Below, one piece after another: positions 17,417-24,092 of a DNA stretch of 64,000 nucleotides. The stretch spans positions 1-64,000 of the forward strand of contig MKTT01000111.1 of the NCBI GenBank assembly GCA_001898385.1. Direction: 5' to 3'. The stretch's first letter is position 1. Each line of letters opens with the position of its first letter. The notes beneath the pieces are model-generated. The model made no database searches and was not told the DNA's origin. It saw nothing but the letters and a program-made list of their open reading frames with translations. Made by a program: the position numbers and the translations under genes. This DNA comes from Planctomycetales bacterium 71-10 (lineage in GTDB: Bacteria > Planctomycetota > Planctomycetia > Isosphaerales > Isosphaeraceae).

Positions 17417-18198
17417 CAAGTACAGAGTACGTTGAACTACCCTCTGGCCAACGAATCCCCCTCCTGCTTACGCCTTCTCCTCCCGAATTCTTGGCTCGGT
17501 TCAAAGGGGCCCGGCCCTCTGCCGTAATTCCCTCGAACGAAATTCCCGACTTCGATTTGTGGCCCGCATTTATCAAGATTCGAAATCAGGGAAGTGTGGG
17601 TGCATGCAACAGCTTCGCCAGCACAACCGCCGTCGAATTCACTCGTGCGATGAACGGTTTGGATTTCGTCGAACTCAGCCCGTGGTTCGTCTACGGACGA
17701 TTAGTGAACGGATGGGATGTCGGCTCGAACATCGGCCAGGCCCTAACCCTGGTTGAGCAGGAGGGCATTCCGCCGAATACGGAGGTGAGGTGGGGTGACT
17801 ACTCAGGCAAGTATTCCGAGAGTGCCAGGACAAAGGCTCTGAACTTCCGGGTGGAGATCGGGAATCGGCTGGAGACCTGGAATGAGATTCTTACAGCCGT
17901 GGCCTTGCGACGTGGCGTGAACCTCTCTGTCTGTGCAACCGCCGGGTGGTCTGGTCGACTTGACTCCAACGGATGTCCGCCTGTCGGCCGGGGACCAGGA
18001 AATCACGCAGTCATGTGTGGTGGTGGGATTAAGACTCTGCCGAACGGTGAGAGGTGCATTAAAATGTGTAACAGTTGGGGAGTCGAGTGGGGGGCCGAAG
18101 GCCACTGCTGGCTGACTCGGGCCCACTTCGAAGAAGGAACCTGGCGTGAAGCCTTCGAGGTCGTGACGGTTGTTACCGACGAACTTTTGACGGGATAA
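17413..18198 (+). CDS. Papain-like (C1) cysteine peptidase of phage origin
   Basis: The 261-residue protein has all the papain landmarks in order: oxyanion Gln59 and catalytic Cys65 in 'QGSVGACNSFAS', catalytic His198 in 'GNHAVMCGGG', and Asn220 in 'CNSWGVEWGAEGHCWLT'. It also has 'ALTLVEQEGIPPNTEV', typical of C1A proteins. There is no obvious signal peptide; about 45 residues precede the core. It is translationally coupled (ATGA) to a secreted protein and is the last gene of the late operon. Late position and lack of any visible peptidoglycan hydrolase suggest lysis or entry, but this is inference; it could also process a tail protein. Confidence 0.85.
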   Translation: MTSTEYVELPSGQRIPLLLTPSPPEFLARFKGARPSAVIPSNEIPDFDLWPAFIKIRNQGSVGACNSFASTTAVEFTRAMNGLDFVELSPWFVYGRLVNGWDVGSNIGQALTLVEQEGIPPNTEVRWGDYSGKYSESARTKALNFRVEIGNRLETWNEILTAVALRRGVNLSVCATAGWSGRLDSNGCPPVGRGPGNHAVMCGGGIKTLPNGERCIKMCNSWGVEWGAEGHCWLTRAHFEEGTWREAFEVVTVVTDELLTG

Positions 18199-18227
18199 GC
18201 AGGGAGGGGGTTTGTCCTCTCTCGCGT

Positions 18228-18264
18228 GCCCTCTTCGTTCCCGAGTGGAGCGAGGGGGGCTTTT
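18228..18264 (+). terminator. Intrinsic terminator at the end of the phage late operon
   Basis: A 10-base-pair stem formed by 18228-18237 and 18251-18260 (with two G-U pairs) is followed by TTTT and a further T-rich stretch. It lies 30 bases after the peptidase stop and ends the long late-gene run. Confidence 0.75.
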
Positions 18265-18303
18265 GCTTTTGGCGTCCACCTGGGAAGATGGAGCCGACCG
18301 GAG

Positions 18304-18346
18304 TGTAACAGAAAATGTGACAGTTCAAGCCATCCAAAATGTAACA
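18304..18346 (+). repeat. Three TGTRACA repeats at the prophage right edge
   Basis: TGTAACA (18304), TGTGACA (18316) and TGTAACA (18340), two of them preceded by AAAA, lie in the AT-rich stretch between the phage terminator and the first chromosomal gene. They could be transposase or integrase binding sites near an element end, or regulator sites. Confidence 0.4.
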
Positions 18347-18407
18347 TCATTTGGCGAGCGAAAAGCCTTGTGGTGAAACAGATTACGGATGATGGAAATC
18401 GACCGAG

Positions 18408-19268
18408 ATGGCACAAAGGAATCCCCTCAAGATCCTGTTCATCGGCGACGTGGTCGGCGGCCCCGGGCGGAAGATCGTCTCGCAGGTCCTCCCCCGGCTG
18501 ATCCCGCGCTGGGGGATCGGCCTGGTGGTCTGCAACGCGGAGAACTCCGCCGGCGGCTCGGGCCTGACGCTCCGCTGCCACGAGGAGCTGGTCGACGCCG
18601 GGGTCGACGTCATGACGATGGGGGACCACGTCTACCGCAAGGACGAGATCCACCAGGTCTTCGACCGGACCGACCGCGTCCTCAAGCCGGCCAACCTCCC
18701 GCCCGACGCCCCCGGCCCGGACCTCGCCATCGTCGAGGCCCGCGACGGCACGACCGCGGCGGTCTTCTCGGTCCTCGGCCGGACCTTCATGAAGCCCGTC
18801 GACTGCCCGTTCCGCGCCGCCGACCGCCTGCTCGACCGCGTCGGGCCGAGCGTCCGCGTCGTCCTGGTCGACGTCCACGCCGAGGCCACCAGCGACAAGC
18901 AGCTCCTCGGCCGCTACCTCGACGGCCGCGTCTCCGCGGTGCTGGGGACGCACACCCACGTCGCCACGGCCGACGAGAAGATCCTCCCCGGCGGCACCGC
19001 CTTCCAGTGCGACGTTGGCATGACCGGGCCGCACGACGGGATCCTCGGCCGCCGCTACGATCGCGTCCTCTCCGCGACCCTGACCCAGGTCCCGGCCCAC
19101 TTCGACGTCGCCACCCACGAACCCCGCCTCAACGGGGCGCTGGTGAGCGTCGACCCGAGCAGCGGCCGGGCGCTGGCGATCCGCCGGGTCTCGATCGGCC
19201 CCGACGAGGTCCATCGGATCCTCAACGACTCCCCCGACCAGCCCGCCGACCCCCTGGCGCAGCCCTGA
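18408..19268 (+). CDS. YmdB/TIGR00282-type metallophosphoesterase
   Basis: The 286-residue protein matches the TIGR00282 family (B. subtilis YmdB), a dimetal phosphodiesterase acting on 2',3'-cyclic nucleotides and linked to biofilm regulation. Motifs are 'ILFIGDVVGGPGR' (Asp14), 'CNAENSAGG' (Glu45, Asn46), 'MGDHVYRKDE' (Asp73, His74), 'VDVHAEATSDK' and 'GTHTHVATADE'. The usual GNH motif reads GDH here. It is the first chromosomal gene after the prophage and faces the next gene tail to tail with one base between them. Confidence 0.88.
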   Translation: MAQRNPLKILFIGDVVGGPGRKIVSQVLPRLIPRWGIGLVVCNAENSAGGSGLTLRCHEELVDAGVDVMTMGDHVYRKDEIHQVFDRTDRVLKPANLPPDAPGPDLAIVEARDGTTAAVFSVLGRTFMKPVDCPFRAADRLLDRVGPSVRVVLVDVHAEATSDKQLLGRYLDGRVSAVLGTHTHVATADEKILPGGTAFQCDVGMTGPHDGILGRRYDRVLSATLTQVPAHFDVATHEPRLNGALVSVDPSSGRALAIRRVSIGPDEVHRILNDSPDQPADPLAQP

Positions 19269-19269
19269 C

Positions 19270-20253
19270 TCAGCGCCCCGCCAGTCGTCGCAGCCGGCCC
19301 AGGCCGCGGGAGATCCCCTGGGCGACCGCTCCGACGTCCTCGAACCGCCGGCCCTCCAGGAACCGCCATCGGATCCAGCGCTCGGCGATGAGGACGTCGG
19401 CCAGGTCCTCGAACGCCCCGGCCGCGACGGCCTCGTCGGGCGCGGTCGGCCGCACCGCCGCATAGGCCGCCAGGCCATCGGATCGCAGCCCGTCGCACGA
19501 GCCGCGCGGGAGCCACTCGCCGGCCAACCGGGCGAGGTCGGCCGCCGGGGTCTCGACGTCCATCGCCCCGAAGTCGACGAGGCCCGTCACCGCGTCGCCG
19601 GTGAACAGGAAGTGCTCGGGGCGGGCGTCGCGGAGGCAAGGTTGCAGGGGGAGGACGAGCCGGGCGGCGGCCGTCGCGGTCGCGAGCACGCCGGGGGCCA
19701 GGCGACGGGCCAGGCCCAGCCAGGCCAGGGCGTCGGCCGAGCACGGGTCGTCCGGCCGCGTCGCCAGGGCGGTCGCGAGGAGGTCGAAGCCCCCTTCCAC
19801 CAGCCCCCGCAACTCGTCCCGGCGGGCGGCGAGCCCGGGGCTCGGGCCCGCGCGGGCGTCGGTGCGGGACAGGCGGACGTGCAGCCCGGCCAGGGCCTCG
19901 AAGCCGGCCCGGACGCGGGCGAGCGAGGGGACGCCGATCGCCGGCGCGCCGGGGAGCCACGGGGCGACCTCCCAGCAAAGGCCGCTCCGCTCGATCGCCG
20001 TCGACCCGTCCGTGGCCGCGATCGGGCGGGCGACGAACGGGAGGTCGGCCGTCGATCGCAGCCAGGCGTGGACGCGCACGGCCCGGCCCAGGGCCGTCCC
20101 CGCGGGCCAGGCCCGCACCACGCGCGGGCCGTTCGGGGCGTCGTATCGCCAGAGACGGGAGCCGCTCAGGCCGCCGGCGGACCCGAGGGGCGTCGGCGCC
20201 GAGACGGGCCTCTCGCCGGGCGGGTACCGGCCGAGGACGTCGGCGAGGGTCAC
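19270..20253 (-). CDS. Aminoglycoside phosphotransferase-like (APH) kinase
   Basis: The 327-residue protein has an APH/choline-kinase-like C-lobe: 'CLRDARPEHFLFTGDAVTGL' with the catalytic loop, then 'VDFGAMDVETPAADLARLAG' with an intact DFG metal-binding motif. The catalytic HxD is replaced by RDxRxxH. The N-lobe starts 'LGSAGGLSGSRLWRYDAPNG'. The GTG start overlaps the stop of the acyltransferase gene (GTGA), so the two genes are co-translated. The substrate is unknown; most relatives act on small molecules rather than antibiotics. Confidence 0.72.
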   Translation of the reverse strand: MTLADVLGRYPPGERPVSAPTPLGSAGGLSGSRLWRYDAPNGPRVVRAWPAGTALGRAVRVHAWLRSTADLPFVARPIAATDGSTAIERSGLCWEVAPWLPGAPAIGVPSLARVRAGFEALAGLHVRLSRTDARAGPSPGLAARRDELRGLVEGGFDLLATALATRPDDPCSADALAWLGLARRLAPGVLATATAAARLVLPLQPCLRDARPEHFLFTGDAVTGLVDFGAMDVETPAADLARLAGEWLPRGSCDGLRSDGLAAYAAVRPTAPDEAVAAGAFEDLADVLIAERWIRWRFLEGRRFEDVGAVAQGISRGLGRLRRLAGR

Positions 20254-21026
20254 GGGATCGGCCCGACGCCCGCCGGCTCCTCGCGCATCGCCCGGCCGAG
20301 GCTGCGGGCCTGGAGGTCGAGCAGGGCCCGTTCGAACCGCTCGGAGGCGCGGGCGAGGGCGTCCTTGTCGGCGGACTGGGAGGGGGTGAAGTCCGACAGG
20401 TCGACCGGCGGCCCGAAGACGATGCGCGACCGCGAACGTCGCCGCAGCGAGGGCCCGATCTCGATGGTCTCGGGCGTCCCCGAGATGAAGGCCGGGATCA
20501 CGGGGACGCCGGAGCGCACGGCCAGGAACGCGGCCCCCGACCGCATCGGGCCGAGCGCCCGCCCCCCCTCGGGCGTGATGCGGCCTTCGGGGAAGATGGG
20601 GACCACGCGGCCCTCCTCCAGGGCCCGGAGCGCGGCGCGCATCGCCCGCAGGTCGCGGCCGTCGCGGTCGACCGGGATGCAGCCCGACCGGACGCAGAAG
20701 TGGTGGACGATCGGCAGGTCGTACATGTCCCGGGCGATCACGAACCCCAGCACGCGCCGGCATCGCGCCTGGATCAGCACATGATCGATGCAGCAGGTGT
20801 GGTTGGCGATGAGGATGGCGGGGCCGTCGGGCAGGGGGGCCCAGCCTTCGAAGCGGAGGCCGTGCCAGAGGCGGCTGTAGGTGCGGATCGCCCACCAGAG
20901 GAGGAGGAGGAAGGGGCCGAACTCGTCCGCCTTGCGGGGCCGCTCGGGAGGTCGCCGGCCGGGTCGGAGCAGGAGGGGGAGCACCAGCAGGATGGCGGTC
21001 AGGGCGAGGAGGGACCAGGCGTTCAT
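20250..21026 (-). CDS. 1-acyl-glycerol-3-phosphate acyltransferase-like (PlsC family)
   Basis: The 258-residue membrane-associated acyltransferase begins with a hydrophobic anchor 'LLALTAILLVLPLLLRPG'. The catalytic motif is 'ILIANHTCCIDHVLI', a variant of the family's NHxxxxD with His and Asp kept, and the substrate motif is 'VPIFPEGRITPEGGRALGPM'. 'GVPVIPAFISGTPETIE' follows. It transfers acyl groups to lysophospholipid or a related acceptor. The start is ATG 21026, chosen to place the anchor first. Confidence 0.82.
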   Translation of the reverse strand: MNAWSLLALTAILLVLPLLLRPGRRPPERPRKADEFGPFLLLLWWAIRTYSRLWHGLRFEGWAPLPDGPAILIANHTCCIDHVLIQARCRRVLGFVIARDMYDLPIVHHFCVRSGCIPVDRDGRDLRAMRAALRALEEGRVVPIFPEGRITPEGGRALGPMRSGAAFLAVRSGVPVIPAFISGTPETIEIGPSLRRRSRSRIVFGPPVDLSDFTPSQSADKDALARASERFERALLDLQARSLGRAMREEPAGVGPIP

Positions 21027-21131
21027 GGCGTGAGGGCCGCGGCTCGGGGTGCGAGGGCCGGGGCTCTCCCCGGCTCGTCTTCCATCGGACCATCCCGGGC
21101 TGCGGCCGGTCAAGGCCGCGGGCGGCGCCGC

Positions 21132-22271
21132 TCAGGCGGCCCGGCGGTTGCGGCGATGCAGGACCAGGCCGCCGGCCAGCCCGGCCATCCAGACCGCGAC
21201 CGTGGCCGGCTCCGGGACGGGCGTCGCGAGGACCTGCTCGCCCTCAAGGCCGCGGGCCCTGTTGCAGAACGGGCAGTGGCACTGGGCGGAGAGGGTGCCC
21301 GACTTGAGGATCTCCGCCCCCAGGCTCGCCACGTCGGCACCGTTGGCCATCGCGGACTTGATCAGCGAGACGGCGGCGGGGCTGAAGGTGGTCTTGGGGT
21401 CCGTCAGCAGCTTCCAGTCGGCGCTGGCCGCGTCGATGTAGTCGCCGGTCGCGTCCGGATGCGTCCCGACTCCCACGGCGTGCATCAGCTCGTGGGCGAC
21501 GTTGTGGGCCACGGCCCAGGAGAGCTGGTCCGGATTCGAGGCGTAGTTCAGCTTGTCGATGAAGCTGAACCCGCTGTCGCCGACCTGGGTGATCCCGATC
21601 GCGTCCGGGTTCGGGCCGTACGAGGCCCCCGACACGACGCTCATCATGTGGTCGGCCGAGACGTTCGGGTCGGTCGTCAGCTTGATGTCGATGCCGCTGA
21701 GGGCGAACGTCTGCTGCACCTTGGAGAGGACGTCCTGGTCGAAGCTGGACTGCTGGGCGGGCGTCGGGGTCCCGCCGTACGCCGCGGTCGCGGCCGGGCT
21801 CATGTACCAGGGCTGGGCGTTCCCGGTCGTGATCGACGATTCCGCGTACGGCCCGGGCCCGAGGTTGATGAACGCGTCGGCCCGGTTCGACGTCGAGGCC
21901 GCGGGGCCGGCCGCGCTGAAGGTGGCGAGGGCGGGCGTCGAGGAGGCCGCGACCGGGGCGATGGCCGAGGCCGGGATCGCCTGGCGCTGGACGGGCGCCG
22001 AGACCGGCGCGACGGCGGAGGCGGTGGGGACCGGGGCGGGGGCTGGGGCCGGGGCGGCGGCCTGGGGGCGGTAATACCAGTTCGGCGGCAGGTTCGTGAT
22101 GGTGGCCGAGGAGCTGGGCGAGTAGATGCTGCCGGCGCTGTTGAGCTGGTTGGCGTACCACGCGGTCAAGGCGGCCTGCGAATCGAACCAGGACACGGGG
22201 GCCGCGGAGGCGGTCGCCGCCAGGGCGACCCAGGCGGCGATCCCACTTGCCAGAGTCCTGATTCGGGCCAT
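21132..22271 (-). CDS. PEP-CTERM secreted protein with metzincin-like zinc motif
   Basis: The 379-residue protein has a signal peptide (cut near ATASAAP), an Ala/Pro-rich spacer (residues about 70-130), a probable protease domain, and a C-terminal PEP-CTERM sorting signal 'PVPEPATVAVWMAGLAGGLV' followed by basic residues. 'HELMHAVGVGTH' at residues 260-271 gives HExxH plus a Gly and a third His, one residue further than the metzincin HExxHxxGxxH. A 'CHCPFC' cluster precedes the sorting signal. It is probably a cell-surface zinc protease; activity is uncertain because of the spacing. Confidence 0.7.
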   Translation of the reverse strand: MARIRTLASGIAAWVALAATASAAPVSWFDSQAALTAWYANQLNSAGSIYSPSSSATITNLPPNWYYRPQAAAPAPAPAPVPTASAVAPVSAPVQRQAIPASAIAPVAASSTPALATFSAAGPAASTSNRADAFINLGPGPYAESSITTGNAQPWYMSPAATAAYGGTPTPAQQSSFDQDVLSKVQQTFALSGIDIKLTTDPNVSADHMMSVVSGASYGPNPDAIGITQVGDSGFSFIDKLNYASNPDQLSWAVAHNVAHELMHAVGVGTHPDATGDYIDAASADWKLLTDPKTTFSPAAVSLIKSAMANGADVASLGAEILKSGTLSAQCHCPFCNRARGLEGEQVLATPVPEPATVAVWMAGLAGGLVLHRRNRRAA

Positions 22272-22930
22272 ACGAACCTCCGTGTTCTCAACCGGGCCGT
22301 CGTCCTGATCGGCCCGTCGCCATCCTTCGGCTACATCCCATCGCCGCCCGTCGTCGACCGGCTTTCAAGGGCACCTTCGGATACGCCTCCCTGACGTTCG
22401 ACCCGCGTCGGCATCGGCGTCGGTCGAGTCCGGCGAGGCGGAACCCAAACTGAAGCAACCCGCGCGCCGTCGATCGGCATACTCATCCATGGTCGCCGTT
22501 GTAAGGCGGTTATCTGCGGTGTAAGTCGCGTTTGTAAAACATGTTGCAATCTATCGGATTCTCCAGTTCATCGGCCGGACGGCCCCGGGGTCGGCATCGC
22601 GGCCCGACGGTCTGGAAGGAACTTTTTACAAGGCTCTCGTAATGTGGAAAATCGGAGCTACCGATCCCACCCCACGTCGGCTTCGAATTCCGGCCCGGTT
22701 TTCCGCGCCCGCATGGCGGTCGGTTAGAGGGACCACGGAGCCTCCCCCGTGGGCAGGATTCGGAGGGACGGGAGGGGACGAATCGGCGTTTCCTGGGATC
22801 TCGACCGGGCCGCATGGTTGCAAAATGGCGAACGGCGGGCGACGCTTGTGTTGATGACCTGTCGAGGCGCCGCCTCGTCGTCTTTCGAGGGACGTTCGTC
22901 GTCGACGGCCTGGGCCGGTCGGGGTTGTTC
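22272..22930. other. Intergenic region between divergent genes
   Basis: About 660 bases separate the PEP-CTERM protein and the HlyD gene, which point away from each other. The middle (22490-22700) is noticeably AT-richer than its surroundings, which suits promoters for both genes. I see no convincing -35/-10 pair, no RNA gene and no frame resembling a known protein. Confidence 0.5.
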
Positions 22931-24037
22931 ATGCTCAAGTCAATGTTGCGATGGGCGGCGGTTGCGGCGATCGCGGCCGTCATCGGGATCGGGGCGTGGC
23001 TGTACTACGACGCCCGCGAGCGGGCGAAGCTGCCGCCCGGGATCGTGTCCGGGAACGGCCGGGTCGAGTCGGTCCAGGTGGACGTGGCCGCCAAGTATCC
23101 CGGCCGCGTGTTGCGGATCTTCGCCCACGAGGGGGACCTCGTCCGGGCCGGCCAGGTCCTCGCGCAGATGGACGTCGCCGAGCTGGAGGCCGAGTTGGCC
23201 GCCGGCAAGGCGAAGATCGCCGAGGGGAACGAGACCGAGGCCAAGATCAAGGCCGACATCCTCAGCCGCGAGGCCGCCGTCCGCTACGAGGACCAGCAGT
23301 TCATCCGCAACCGCGAGCTGTTCAGCCGCCGGTACATCTCGCGCGAGGAGATGGAGCAGACCCAGACCAAGGTCGACATCGCCCGCACCCAGCTCGACGC
23401 CGTCAAGGCCCAGCTCCTGGCGAACGAGCGGTCCATCGAGGCGGCCACGGCCGACGTGCAGAACACCCAGGCCAAGATCGTCGACTCCACGCTCGTCTCC
23501 CCCGTCACCGGCCGCGTCCTGTACCGGCTGGCCGAGGAGCGCGAGGTCCTGGGCGCGGGGGGCAAGGTGCTGACGCTCGTCAACCTGGACGACGTCTACA
23601 TGGAGATCTTCCTCCCCTCCGACGAGGCGGCGCGGGTCGACGTCGGCTCGGAGGCCCGGATCGTCCTCGACGCCTATCCCCAGTACGCCGGGCGGGCCCG
23701 GGTCAGCTTCATCTCCCCCGAGGCCCAGTTCACCCCGAAGCAGGTCGAGACGCGCTCGGAGCGAGACAAGCTGATGTTCCGGGTCAAGCTGAAGGTCCCG
23801 CAGGAGAAGCTGCTGCCGTACATCGAGAAGATCAAGACGGGCGTCCGGGGCGTCGGCTACGTCAAGGTCGACCCCAACGCCCCCTGGCCCGAGAAGCTCG
23901 AACATCCCTTCCCCCCGCCCGCCGCGATGGGGATCAAGCCGGCCGAGGGGGCGAAGCCCGAGGAGAAGCCCGAGTCCCCCAAGGCCGAGGAGCCGGCCGC
24001 GAAGCCCTCGGGCGCGGAGAAGCCGACGAATCCCTGA
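22931..24037 (+). CDS. HlyD-family periplasmic adaptor (membrane fusion protein)
   Basis: The 368-residue adaptor starts at ATG 22931 with one membrane helix ('AAVAAIAAVIGIGAWLYY'), then the lipoyl half-motif 'GRVLRIFAHEGDLVRAGQVL', a long coiled-coil hairpin (residues about 70-170), the second half 'DSTLVSPVTGRVLYRLAEER', a beta-barrel, and a Pro/Glu/Lys-rich tail. It links inner-membrane ABC permeases to an outer pore. It begins an operon with an RbbA-like ATPase and an ABC-2 permease, the same trio as E. coli yhiI-rbbA-yhhJ. Confidence 0.9.
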   Translation: MLKSMLRWAAVAAIAAVIGIGAWLYYDARERAKLPPGIVSGNGRVESVQVDVAAKYPGRVLRIFAHEGDLVRAGQVLAQMDVAELEAELAAGKAKIAEGNETEAKIKADILSREAAVRYEDQQFIRNRELFSRRYISREEMEQTQTKVDIARTQLDAVKAQLLANERSIEAATADVQNTQAKIVDSTLVSPVTGRVLYRLAEEREVLGAGGKVLTLVNLDDVYMEIFLPSDEAARVDVGSEARIVLDAYPQYAGRARVSFISPEAQFTPKQVETRSERDKLMFRVKLKVPQEKLLPYIEKIKTGVRGVGYVKVDPNAPWPEKLEHPFPPPAAMGIKPAEGAKPEEKPESPKAEEPAAKPSGAEKPTNP

Positions 24038-24092
24038 CGGGCCGGGGCGACGACCTCGGGATTCCCGGCCTCTCGGCGGAGGGCTTCGAGCG

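Larger units (their letters stand above)
1..18300. mobile_element. Prophage structural region (HK97-type siphophage)
   Basis: The block carries, all on the plus strand and tightly packed, the standard late-gene order of a tailed phage with a long tail: HNH, terminases, portal, protease, capsid, connectors, tail tube, chaperones, tape measure and tail-tip genes. Its sequence is visibly less GC-rich and uses A/T-ending codons more often than the chromosome after 18.4 kb. The right edge lies between the peptidase stop (18198) and the next chromosomal gene (18408). The left edge is outside the window. No integrase, repressor or attachment repeat could be identified, so whether it is a complete inducible prophage is unknown. 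Confidence 0.9.

Noticed and set aside
19055..19978. A Pro/Arg-rich minus-strand frame overlapping the APH-like gene
   Set aside because: Same strand but wrong frame; the APH frame has motifs and a coupled start.
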